64,000 nt of DNA from Flammulina velutipes (lineage: Eukaryota > Basidiomycota > Agaricomycetes > Agaricales > Physalacriaceae), in contig CM022368.1 of the NCBI GenBank assembly GCA_011800155.1, positions 248,001-312,000 of the forward strand, read 5' to 3'. Below the pieces are notes generated by a model, which searched no databases, was not told the origin of the DNA, and saw only the letters and a program-made list of their open reading frames with translations. Below, in pieces: positions 22,599 through 32,804 of the stretch (its first letter is position 1; the number at the start of each line of letters is the position of its first letter). The position numbers and the translations under genes were made by a program.

Positions 22599-22948
22599 AT
22601 ACGCTAGATACAAAAATATAATTCTGAGTCAACTTTCAATCTATCACAGTCATCTAACTTTGATTTTTTTTGGTCACCCAAAAGGATGTGTGGCGCAAAC
22701 GGACAATGTGTTCCCAGTTCCAATGGAAACGATCAACTTGGGTAATACTTCGCCTCATTCCAAATCTTCTAGCTATTATTGAGAATGACGTAGCTCCCTA
22801 AGAAGCATAGTTCTACTCAAGCTCCATTACTTCTGGTTTCCATCTTGCTTCAGACTATACCTCTTACTATTATGCATGCTGAGAAAAATACTCTCGAGAG
22901 TGTAGCGAAATAAAACCGAAACAAGTTTATTGCATGCTCTACAAGTAC
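22599..22948. other. Tail-to-tail spacer between M35 copies B and C
   Basis: This is a 350-bp AT-rich spacer that should hold both 3' UTRs. Nothing else is seen. Confidence 0.5.
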
Positions 22949-24502
22949 TCAATCAAGTTCCTCCTCGTTTACAGAGAAGAGCATAAAGTTGTTCGCATTC
23001 CCAACCGCCAGCTCGGGATTCTTCTTAGCCAGCGCATGAGCGGCCTTGAAATCGTATGTGTGGTCCTTCGTCCACCCCACGTTGCGAAAATGCGAGCCCT
23101 CATGAACAAGGATGCTAGCCCTTGACTGCCGTCCAAAGAACTTCAACGCTTTGTCCCAAAATGCCGGACATAGGTTGATGACAGGGTCTTGGGTCCTAGA
23201 AAACATAACCGTCACGACACTTTGTTGATGAGCAGGGAATTGGACACGTACCAAGCTGAGATGACATAGGCGAAGACACTATCAGGCATGTCATCGCAGC
23301 CGCAGTTATACTCGTATGCGCTCAGGAATGACTGTCTACGCATCGTTGTATATGCGTGGATGACAGAATCTCTGGTCATATGTGCGTTGTTGGGTGGAGC
23401 CCTGTAATAATCCCATGGTCCGAACCAGTACGTGTACCGGCGTCGAGCGCCAGTACTCTCTCGGAGGTATCTTCGTCAAGGTTAGCGCTAATAGTAATGA
23501 TAGTAACTGATGTTATTCCAATCTCACCGAACAGAATCTTCCACATATTGATCTGCGTATGTAGCGCTTAGCTTGATCGCACCGATCTCCATCTCGCTGC
23601 AAGCGTTGACTCTGAGCACGCGCTTCCCTATGTTTATCGATGCGGGATCCCGTTTTGGTTTTGATGTGGCTTTCTCTTTAGCAGAGAGCTTTCCGCTAAT
23701 TGAGACCGTACTCTTCTCGACGACTATCTTGACCTGTTTCGAAGTCTTGCCACCGTCGCTCGTGATCCAAAGCGAGTCCCGTGCCAGTTTGACGCTGTAT
23801 GTTCCCGCGCCGGATGTACTGAAGTCATATGCATCGCCAACTACAGATCGATTAACATTGTGTGCGCGGGTGGAATAAGTGCATGAACATACCTGCATAC
23901 TGGATGGTCTTCGTTTCTCCTTTCTTCAAATCAATCAATGTCCCAGGTGGTGGGCCTCCACGATCATCCTTGGCCGGAGGGCTACTCGGCGGTGGTGGCT
24001 TCTTGCTTGCAGCCGTGACATCCTCCTTGGTAAGTAATGGTCCAGGCTTCGAAAGGTAGGAATCGATTGTCCAGTCAACGAACGCTCCTATAAAGGTCGG
24101 TCCGTCGGTAGCTTCGAAGACTATCGGCTCAGTTGCTGGCGCCTTCTTTTGAGACGAGCTATCCAGCTGCCAATCCCATGCGTCGATAGGCAAAGTGTCA
24201 AAAAGCGGGCCTTCGGGATCTTTGACGACGCTAAAGGTGTCTTTGCCATTGTTTGTGAGTGCCAGCTCGATCACGAACGCGCCAACGTCGGTAACGGTTT
24301 TGGGGACTGCAGATGGTGAGATGCAGAAAATATCAAGAGGTTGGCTGATTTCACCTTTGACAGTCAGTTCTAGCTGGTTCTTCGCTTCCTCTGGACTGGT
24401 AGCACGTTCGTCGAGAGGGCGAGGGATAGCATGGCAAGCGTGTATTACCAGCATACAAGCTGCTCCGAATAGGACGAGACGGGATGAGTGAAATGTGTCC
24501 AT
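22949..24502 (-). CDS. Secreted M35 (aspzincin) metalloendopeptidase, copy C
   Basis: Exons 24502-24355, 24306-23893, 23840-23528, 23470-23252 and 23195-22949 give 446 residues, with the same exon number and phases as copies A and B and the same 247-nt last exon. A signal peptide (LVLFGAACMLVIHACHA) precedes an IPRPLDERA propeptide-like start. The beta-rich domain carries VVKDPEGPLFDTLPIDAW and GDAYDFSTSGAG, and the catalytic domain RYTYWFGPWD. The Cys pair is YNCGCD. The zinc site is HEGSH followed by GWTKDHTYDF, so the two His, the Glu, the Asp and the Tyr are all present; the Thr-preceding Gly of GTxD is Trp. A Pro-rich insert (KKPPPPSSPPAK) lies in the N-terminal domain. It is probably active and secreted. 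Confidence 0.86.
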
Positions 24503-26441
24503 TTTCGGGTATGAACGCCATCCTGAGGTCTTCAGCTATATCTCTGTTTCTGAAAATCGCAGAGAGGTGAAGACTCGTTGGGCAAGAGATGGTAGCCCCA
24601 AGCAGGCGACTTGCGTCGCCAGGAGAATTACGAGCTGAACGCACTTCGTAAAAAGTAAGCAGTCCAGCATGCCGAGACAGCCCAAAGGCTGAACAACCCG
24701 CCGCCGCCTATGACCGCGAATGGACGACGGTGTTCGAGGTTGGAGTTGGGAAAATCTCTAGCCTATGAATCCCTCTCATCTGGCTGGGATATTCACGTCT
24801 CAGGCAATGGTCATGGTGCAATTCCGTTGACTTCTGAAGATGAAGGCTACCAAGGGGAGAAAGTTGGCATGTAGACTGATATGAACAAGGACGAATATAC
24901 CAGAGTAAATTCCTATGTATTACGCTGCAGGTAGGGGCGTCTTCTTCGCGGACTCATCATCCTCTGGATCCGGCGACATCGAGATCGATTTCGGCTAGGG
25001 CTATCAACGCGACGAGTTATCCATTGCTCTACGGGCTCCCGTCTAACCGACCTGCGCACGCGGCGTACAGTTGTACGTCTGCTAGTAAAGGGGTTAGCGT
25101 GCATAGATATCGCAACCAAAGATGAGAATAACTTACCATATGTTCTTAGCTGACTGGAAGGCAGCAATCTGGTAGACTGGGAATATCGTCGCGATTTTAG
25201 GAAATTCGACTCGTTGAGGTGCACGTAGAATGTTCGGTGTTTGACGTTCGTAAGCTCAGAAAAGTCCTTGACTTGTCTGTACGAATCTTCTCGTAGGGAG
25301 TTGGTGGTAGAGAATAAAGGTGCTTGATCTGAGTTTGGGCATTGGTTCCCACGATAGTCTATCTCCGTACCACCACCACGATTTATTGGAATGTATACGA
25401 CCATTCAACAATAGCTCGAAAATGTTACACTGAGTTGCACAACACTGGTTGCAATTCTCGTAAATGCCCGGCTACCAGGTGCGTTGGACGTAGCCTTCAT
25501 ATTTCATTCGTTGAACTAAGTATGTCCCGCAGGTACTGTATTGCTTGCTAGGATTACATTAGGCCTTTCCTGGACGGCGGAGAGCCTGCACCGTATACGA
25601 TTCATGAAAAGAGCCCTGACTTCTGGTATGAGCGCAAGACTCTGGTACGTGTACGTCCTCTTTATATAAAATCGTGTCTGATGCACGTACTTATTATTAG
25701 CAGTGTCGTCGATGAAAAGAACAATCACATATCGAAAACCCAAGACCAAGTTCGACAATCCCCCGACTCTCGACGCGTCGCAACGGGCATGTTGACTGCG
25801 TGGATGGCTCTCGACACAGACGTCCTTTGAACGATACATTTATCATCACCACCGCTGCTTCATTCGTCGCAGAGAGGGGAGGTTCCAGCGCGCGCAACAG
25901 GTTCCCTATCACCTCGTGCTCTTCCAGTCGGAAGAGAGATGAATAACACTACGAGGCTTTCATCGACACGGTTGGCTTGCATGACCGACCTGCTGTGCGC
26001 CGAACCCTCGGCGTTCGGTTCACTACAATTCAAAAGCTCGGCTTTGGCGTGGCCTCAGGTTTCTACTACTACTATCTTGGTCGTAATTTCCCCGTCTCCA
26101 TCTTCATGTTGGTGAGTTATGATGGCGATCCCTAGGAGACGTCAATCTTCAACTCATCCTTTGTTATGAAGATCAGTCGTAACATATCAATCGTACTGCC
26201 CAAATGTACTGAATTGTACATCTGAACATCTCTCCCACGGCGACGGCCATAGAGATCGACCTACCGTAACACTGCAACAACTTGCTCGACGGTCGTGATA
26301 CGGGGAGTCGGTTGCCGTCGTCATTGCGACTTTCCTTCCATTTTAAAAGGCATCTTTTCTGTCTTCAAACTTACATTGCCCTCTCCCATTGGTATGCTTC
26401 ACGTATCCTTTGGATGTTGGCTGACCAGCTCGTTACAGGCC
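24503..26441. other. Intergenic region with one weak minus-strand candidate
   Basis: A minus-strand open stretch (25404-24913) contains a possible GTAAGT intron near 25137 and ends in an Arg-rich tail, but it has no recognisable motif, no signal peptide and no clear homologue in the window. I do not call it a gene. The remainder to 26441 has only short open stretches. Confidence 0.3.
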
Positions 26442-26459
26442 ATATATATATATATATAT
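26442..26459. repeat. (AT)9 microsatellite
   Basis: Nine AT units sit about 30 bp before the ATG at 26488. Because of its position it may double as a TATA element for small secreted protein 2. Confidence 0.7.
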
Positions 26460-26487
26460 CAACATCTAAGACCGACATAATCAAGCC

Positions 26488-27002
26488 ATGCATTTCCCCG
26501 CTTCTCTCAAATTAATCGGAGTCGCGCTCCTCTCTGCCTTCGTCGCCCAGGCCGCGTATGCAACATTGTTTTAATTCACTTATCGACTATGCTTATCTTT
26601 GCGGACAGACCGGCATAGCCGAACACACCGGTGATGATAAAAGAACTCAGAGACTCCGCACGTAGAGTTGTATGGGAAAATGATCCTGGATATCTCTTCA
26701 CATTCGTCAAAAATGGTGACCCCCTTGCCCCTGACGACCAGACGGAATACGGTCTGCAAACTGCTATATATAAAACGAAAGGCTGGGAGGAAAACGGGGC
26801 TGTTGTGGCGCCAGTCTTTGCACTCACTGAAGTTGCAAATGGAAACAGGATATCTAAATCTGAGCTTCCAAAGGTATTTTCATCCATGCGATATCGGAGG
26901 AAGGTGCTGCTGACATTATATTTTTAGGGCATTACCGTACTTACGGCCGGGTACTACGAAGAACGTTACTGGGTTGTGTACACGAATAAGCAGGGAAGCT
27001 AG
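26488..27002 (+). pseudogene. Small secreted protein, family member 2, apparently disrupted
   Basis: Exon 1 encodes a clear signal peptide (MHFPASLKLIGVALLSAFVA, then QAA) ending at a GTATGC donor, as in members 1 and 3. Exon 2 (about 26609-26873) and exon 3 (26928-27002, ending YTNKQGS) match the family: GWEENGAVVAPVFALTEV in exon 2 and YYEERYWVVYTN in exon 3. However, splicing at the family position (acceptor ending 26608) puts an in-frame TAG at 26616-26618 a few residues into the mature protein. Using the next acceptor (ending 26618) breaks the reading frame instead. It is either a pseudogene or spliced from an unusual donor inside the signal peptide. The downstream frame is otherwise intact, suggesting recent loss. 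Confidence 0.6.
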
Positions 27003-27560
27003 ATATGCAATAGATAGTACTCTAAAAATAACCTATATCCCCCGCGCATCTGTTTGTACTGAGAAATAACCATCCAGCTTCATCGTACTTACATTTGCGG
27101 ATGTCTGGCTATCGCACCATTTATTTCGGCCGTCATGGTATCATGCACTAGAAGCTATAGTTTCGCGAAGCAACGAACATTCCCATCAAGTTTTTCGTCG
27201 CTGCGCCACCAACCAACGGCTTCGAAAGTCGTAGTGCCCGCCTAGTATCGGGAAATTACTAGGTAGTTCTTGGATCCAGAATGGTGTCCTTGAGCGTATG
27301 TTTGGTTGGCGTGTCGAGGCATAGACATAGTATCATTTGTTAACGACTTGGTATGTATATCTCAGCAAAGAGTCCATTATCGTGGAGATACGATAATGGC
27401 GCTCCAGGTAGTCGCCAGAGATATTGACCTGTAGCTATAGTGTAATGTTAACCGCGACCGGTCATAACTTACAGCAATCATCACGGTCCCCGTAGATATT
27501 GTGAATCACCACCATTGATGCGTCTCCGGGGGCACAGCAATCAAGGGACTTTCATGACAC
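27003..27560. other. Intergenic spacer
   Basis: About 0.56 kb with no supported gene. It forms the promoter region of small secreted protein 3. Confidence 0.4.
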
Positions 27561-27567
27561 TATAAAG
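27561..27567 (+). promoter_or_regulatory. TATA box of small secreted protein 3
   Basis: TATAAAG lies 99 bp before the ATG at 27666. The sequence and spacing are close to those of the TATA box of family member 1. Confidence 0.5.
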
Positions 27568-27665
27568 TGATATTCAGAATTTTCCCATCCATTTCTCCTC
27601 CCAACAACGGCAGGCTATCATTCAAGCTTGAACGTCAAACAGTAGAATTCTCTTCTAACTTGATC

Positions 27666-28221
27666 ATGCGCTCCCACTTATCCCACAAACTGACCCTGGC
27701 TTTTTTTCTATCTGCATCCGCCAGCGCCATGTACGCTCATCTTAATAAGTCTCGAGTATATTCATCCTAATTTCCACCAGCCCGCTCACCGTTGACCGAC
27801 GTGCGCCAAGCGAACTAACTGACATCGTGGAACTGAAATGGCTCTACCTCAACGGTGAGATGATATGGCACGCAAGACGTACTGCAGGCCTAGGTAAAAC
27901 CCGCATTGCTCTGAATGCGGTTAAAGACGAGAAGCCTGAGATTAATGCGGACCCGTACATCAAGCTCTATTCCATACCAGCGGGGTGGCCGGGGCACATA
28001 GCGGCATTTGCAATGACCAAGATAGGCGGCGAGGAGATGGCCGATGAGGTGAAGGATTTGGAATCGGTACGCTCTGATCATGGACTTGGGAGTACGCGTG
28101 TTGATGGAATGCATAGAAAGAACTTTTCATCATTTATGGCCAGGATGGGAATACCACTGATTCGCGCTGGTGGGTCGTGCGGAGAAAAGAAAAGGAAAGC
28201 GGTCAGGCTTCGACGATCTGA
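27666..28221 (+). CDS. Small secreted protein, family member 3
   Basis: Exons 27666-27730, 27781-28066 and 28144-28221 give 142 residues. The signal peptide (LTLAFFLSASASA) is again separated from the mature part by the first intron, and the mature start IPLTVDRRAPSEL matches member 1 (VPHTGNRRAPSVL). The conserved core reads IAAFAMTKIGGEEMADEVKD, and the last exon has SRWWVVRRKEKESG, equivalent to QRWWAVRR of member 1. There are no Cys residues in conserved positions. Function is unknown. An earlier in-frame ATG at 27567 is contiguous with the TATA box and unlikely to be used. Confidence 0.74.
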
Positions 28222-28329
28222 ATTATTAGTTAAACTAGAACATGGACGTCGAAGCAATAAACTAAGTAGAAGAGAGAGGTGATATGGCGTGTATATCAAA
28301 TTATAACAGCAGAATTCGGATTCTGTCGG

Positions 28330-28740
28330 GAATGTTTGGGTGGCGCAGATGACCTCCCTGATGAACTTCGTAAGACTTTTGGAAAGAAAAGGAAGGTAAA
28401 TAAATACGCACGTCTCCGTTTCTCGTCGTACTGGCAAAGGTAACATTTCGGGACCTCGCCACCGCCCAATACCGCCTGAATCCCGTCGATATAGTCCTGG
28501 TAGATGTATCCTTTCCAGTTATTTCCGACGCCAATGACCCAATGAATCTTCCTTTCCGTGCCTGAAAGGCCGGCCTCGACGATGTTAACGAGGTACTGTA
28601 TGCAAAGTCGAATAATATCTGGAGAGGCGACTTGGATGATGTCGTTGGGGGAATGCGTACCAGAGATAATCATCAAGATACCAGCCGAGCCATAGCTTGG
28701 GCCTGATATAGACAGGGCTATTAGGTGGGTCGACAAGATA
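28330..28740 (-). CDS. Unrecognised coding segment, gene model incomplete
   Basis: The minus strand between about 28736 and 28409 reads like coding sequence (for example GTERKIHWVIGVGNNWKGYI and QDYIDGIQAVLGGGEVPKC), ending at a GTGCGT donor near 28408, with an acceptor-like ATCAG near 28357 leading to a Cys-containing tail. Upstream exons probably lie between 28750 and 29130, but frames could not be joined. I do not recognise the family. Its mixed hydrophobic and charged pattern looks globular. It may be a decayed gene. Confidence 0.35.
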
Positions 28741-28990
28741 GTTCGGGATGTCGTGCAGCGAGATTGGCTACTGCTCGCAGAGACGAATAAAGTCCTGTAC
28801 TAGATCTGAGCGCTGCGCTGAACATCTCAATGTGCGAAACACTCACGCCGGGCTGATACCTACTGCAACCATCAGGAGGTATTGTATGGGACACCTTCCA
28901 TGTTTAGTACGAAAGACGCGACGCGATGGGAGGAGGTTCGTGTTCAGATTTCGAGTAGACGCCATGACTTGCATCCGGTCTTGGGATTGA

Positions 28991-29713
28991 CACTGTCCAT
29001 TGTATCCGCTCAAGAGTCTCGGTGCCCGTTGCCTATACTGAGTATCTGACAAGTGCGTCTATAGGATATGTGAATGACGAAAGGTGGCTGACCGCCGATC
29101 ATCACGAAAAAGTCCCGCGGAAGTAAATAATTATAGATGGACCCATAGCGTTCAATAAGTTCGCCGTTTAGGGGTTGACAAAGTATTCAGCTTGTCAAGA
29201 GTTCAGCGTAGGCAGGCCAGAAGGTTTTCTTTAAAGAGGACCGACGAGTATGAGTTCAAGCCACCGGCAGGCAAATGACCAAATGTCGGTTAGGTGATGA
29301 CCACCAAGACCGGACATAGCTACGCGCCTTGCTCATCCACTTCGAGCTCTACTTGCCTAGATAAATGTCAATAACGAATTCGTATCATTGGAGGGGACTT
29401 TCTCTGCGAGCGACACTGGGGACGCGCTGATGGCCTTTATTTGGCTCTTTCCCTCTCTTTCCACTACTATCATCTCGAGACGCTCAAGAGAAGAAGGACG
29501 AAGGACAGTATGCGCGAGAACGTTCGAAGGGTCGAAACGGTAGACGGACGAAGTATGCTATGCCATCCCCGTTACTCGTCGTCCAAGTCGATGTTCGCGC
29601 GAAAGAACACAAGATTTTGCCAGGTCTCCCGATCTAGAGGTGCCAGCTTTTGTCGTTGTAGGAGCCACTGGGAGACTGTCTGAGGTGGTGCACTTGGTGG
29701 CAGCTTGTGGTAG
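28991..29713. other. Intergenic; probably holds the missing first exon of the next gene
   Basis: The surface-protein gene at 29714 lacks an in-frame ATG and is preceded by a TAG that can serve as a splice acceptor (29711-29713). Its first exon should therefore lie in this stretch, but I could not identify it with confidence. Confidence 0.35.
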
Positions 29714-30999
29714 CGTCTGGTGGAGTTCGTGGTTGCCTTCGCTGTCAACGTGAATGCGATTGTTGACGATCTTGATAGGATCCTTTCGTACGCGCCCGAC
29801 CAAGCGCCTTGGACGATGCCAGATGCGTGGAGCGCCGACGTCGATTTGGAGACAACGCCGTGGTGGCTCGGAACGTATCACAGAACGGAGCAGGTCGATG
29901 CGTCCGTCAGCCTCAACTTTACTGGTGTGTCTGCCATTTTGCTATACGAGCTGTTGCTGACTCCTGCCAAGGTCCTGCGTTGTACATCTACGGATTCTCT
30001 GGCCCCGACTATGGTTCCTTTGAGGTATCCATCGACGATGAGAAGACGACGCTGTCGGCCTACGCTGCTGAAAACGGAACGACACCTCATTTACTCTACA
30101 AGAGCAACACACTGGCGTATACGACACATACCCTCACCCTCACCAACAAAGGCGCGTTAGACGGAGATGCTGGCGGGAACGCGTTCCTCTTCGATTACCT
30201 GGATTTGACAGTCCAAATGGCTCCAGCTGGGTGTGTAACACTTCCTGTCTAGCTCCTACGCTCATTACAATATATCCTCCAGTGCGACCATCGCAAATAC
30301 CACGCTAGAAGAAACGGACTCCTCTATCACTTACTCTGGAACTTGGGATAATAACCAGTCTGGCAACTTTAGTGGAGGCGGGACGACGTACACCAATGCT
30401 GATCTTGCTTCGTTCACTTTCGACTTCCAAGGTGTGTCGCGGTCTGCAGCGCCCTCTTGGATATCGCTCACAAACTCATAGCCTCTGCTATATACCTTTT
30501 CGGCGACAAGAAGAACGACCATCGCGAATACAACGTCTACCTCGACGACGGACCTGCTCAGACATATAACGCTACTTCTGGATGCGGCGGCGCCTTTGGT
30601 CAGACGTGCGAGCAGCAGCAGCCCACCATCAAATATTTTGCATCCAACCTCGATGATTCGACTCATACCCTCAAGGTGGAGAACCTTGCCGGCGTCAACC
30701 AGTCTTTCTTCGGTGAGTTTTCCCTCTCATACGGACGCAGGAATTGACCGTCTCGCGTAGATTTCGACTACATCGTCCTTACGGTGCCATCTGAGTACGG
30801 ACCAAGGAACCTTTCGGAGACGGTATCGTCTACCAGTGGCGATAATCCCACCCCGTCCTCTACAGGAGGCAGCTCTCCTTCGAGCTCTCAGAATGGCGGT
30901 GCTGACGCCAACACGGATGCTGCCTTGTCACTGTCCGTGTTCAACCCCTTCCTCTTTCTGTTCTTCCTGGCGCTATACTTTTCAAAACATCGTTTATGA
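29714..30999 (+). CDS. Secreted, probably membrane- or GPI-anchored protein with two jelly-roll-like repeats (5' end unresolved)
   Basis: Exons 29714-29924, 29972-30230, 30283-30431, 30482-30712 and 30761-30999 join in frame. After a hydrophobic stretch (LVEFVVAFAVNVNA, a truncated-looking signal peptide) come two related domains of about 130 residues. Domain 1 has VSLNFTG, ALYIYGFSGPDYGSFEVSID and LFDYLDLTV. Domain 2 has ITYSGTWDNNQSGNFSGGG, AIYLFGDKKNDHREYNVYLD and FDYIVLTV. Both follow a beta-sandwich rhythm common in basidiomycete surface proteins. A Ser/Gly/Pro-rich linker and a hydrophobic C-terminus (FNPFLFLFFLALYF) follow; the few basic residues after it (SKHRL) leave open a true membrane anchor instead of GPI. 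Several N-glycosylation sites are present. The ligand is unknown, possibly carbohydrate. Confidence 0.72.
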
Positions 31000-31578
31000 C
31001 CGGGGCTTGCTTGCCAATGTCGTACTCCTTTGTCAATGATGACCGCTCTATCTATCATTGCCAGTGCCGATGAGACGGATGGGCCGAAATGTCAAACAAG
31101 AAAACAGACGAAAGCGCGGGAAATACGACTGGTAGGTATGTCGACGTTGGAAGGAGGTACATATGAACGAAAGGCTGGCGAACCTTGGGACGACACGTCG
31201 CCTGTGACCGTGTTCCCCGAGGCTACATACTGACGCGAACAATAGCCGAACAGTTGGTAGTTGGCTTGGCGGTGGTCCTTGCTATCCATCCTCTCCTCTG
31301 ACTCAGCTCGCTCCTCGTCTCTCTAAGACTTCCACCAATGCTGCCGTCCTCGTCATGAACTTGAGGTGCAACGGCCTGGGGACGACCATCCTCAAGCGTC
31401 TTTGCGTCATCCTTGCGCTTTTGATCGAAGATTGGCCTCTTTGGCCAAAGCTACTTCACTGGGCACGAGAAGATTGTCTGGGAGTTCAGTTTCGAGCAGT
31501 GGACATTGTTCAAGTGTTATGTCTCTCTCATGGCTTTGTCATTACCATACGCTTATCCGAGGAGACCTGGTGGTTGTA
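31000..31578. other. Intergenic
   Basis: Downstream of the surface-protein gene; no supported gene. It contains only short frames on both strands. Confidence 0.4.
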
Positions 31579-31586
31579 ATATAAAA
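31579..31586 (+). promoter_or_regulatory. TATA box of the SC15-like gene
   Basis: TATAAAAG lies 81 bp before the ATG at 31660 and is followed by a CT-rich stretch, a common layout for strongly expressed fungal genes. Confidence 0.6.
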
Positions 31587-31659
31587 GTGTCGAACCAAAA
31601 CAGGAGGAAGTCATCCAACACTTCTCACATTCCCTTCAACCGCCTCTACTCTTCTCGCC

Positions 31660-32373
31660 ATGTTCTTCTCTCGCGTCGCCCTCGTTGCTCTCTCCGTCTT
31701 CGGCTTGGTGCAAGCCATCCCCACCCCCATTTCCAAGAACGTCGCCATCTCTCGCGCCACGAATGATACCAGCGTCGACGGCACCGACGCTATCATGTCT
31801 GTCTTGACTACGCTCAAAGGCCAGACTGACAGCATCTTGCCTCAGATTGGTGAGTAACTAACTATTCCTCCATACAAAAATAACATTTTCTACAGACACG
31901 CTCGCGAAGCGTACCGACGAGAATGTCGACCCTCTTTTCGACGAGCTCATCGCTGCGCTTACGGCTGCTCAAGAATCTCTGGCTGGTATCGATGCCCAGG
32001 GAGTTATTGCCTCGACGGATAACCTCAATGAGGTCGGGGCTGTTATTGCTGATACTATCAAGGTATAATCATTGCTCCCTCGATGTCTGCCAGTGTCAGT
32101 GCTAAATATTTGCGTCGACAGGGTATTAGCGCCACCCTTGACGCGTCCTCCGTATCCGTGTCGTTGATCGGCACCATCGCGCTCCTCCTGTTCAACCTCC
32201 TCGTCGCTTTGAACGTCCTGCTTCCTGGAATCCTTGTCGTTATTATTGCGTTGTACGTCGTATTCTTTCGTGACAGTGCATCGTTTGGCTGATTGAGGTG
32301 TGATAGGTTGGGCGGGATTGTGGGGATTGTGATCACCCTTTTGTTGACGTTGCTTGGTATTCTTATCCTGTAG
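31660..32373 (+). CDS. Secreted protein with hydrophobic C-terminal half (SC15-like layout)
   Basis: Exons 31660-31849, 31896-32062, 32122-32252 and 32307-32373 give 184 residues. A signal peptide (MFFSRVALVALSVFGLVQAI) is followed by a hydrophilic helical half (TDAIMSVLTTLKGQTDSILP, DENVDPLFDELIAALTAAQE) and a very hydrophobic C-terminal half (SLIGTIALLLFNLLVALNVL, then LGGIVGIVITLLLTLLGILI) with no charged residue after the last helix. This split, the size and the signal peptide resemble the secreted SC15 protein of Schizophyllum commune, which helps aerial growth. That link is by layout and size only, since I could not align sequences. Alternatively it is a small two-helix membrane protein. 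A good TATA box and Leu/Ile-rich coding suggest high expression. Confidence 0.75.
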
Positions 32374-32804
32374 AGCAGGCATGGGGTTTGTCGAGGGATG
32401 TTCGAAGCTCATACTATTTGGTTTGTACTGTTGAATTAATGTCATTTGTTAACATTTTTATGGGTCGCGATGTTCTTTCTGTTTGATTCACTTTGGATCT
32501 TGGCTGAGCGACAAGCCATCCATTCTAAAATCTTCATGTTGGCCCGAATGTGGATTGTACCCGTTGCTCAGATGTCCGGCAGGACCAGCTAAACTTTCGG
32601 ACCACTGCACTGCGCTAGCCTGGAGATCCCTGCTCGAGAACGTTTGTTGGAACTCTCAATTTCTCGTGCTATTTCGCGATACAATATCATGTTACGATGA
32701 CAGAAATATAGACTCGAATACAATTACAAAACATTTTCGGCCTCGGAGGCCTGTACCATAGTCAGTATACGGAATAGAAAGACATGCAGAGGACTAACCA
32801 ACAT
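32374..32804. other. Convergent 3' spacer
   Basis: Spacer between the SC15-like gene and the giant minus-strand gene. No gene is visible. Confidence 0.45.

Noticed and set aside
24913..25404. Minus-strand Arg-rich open stretch as a gene
   Set aside because: No motif, no signal peptide, no second exon that fits; the Arg-rich tail is typical of a chance reading frame.
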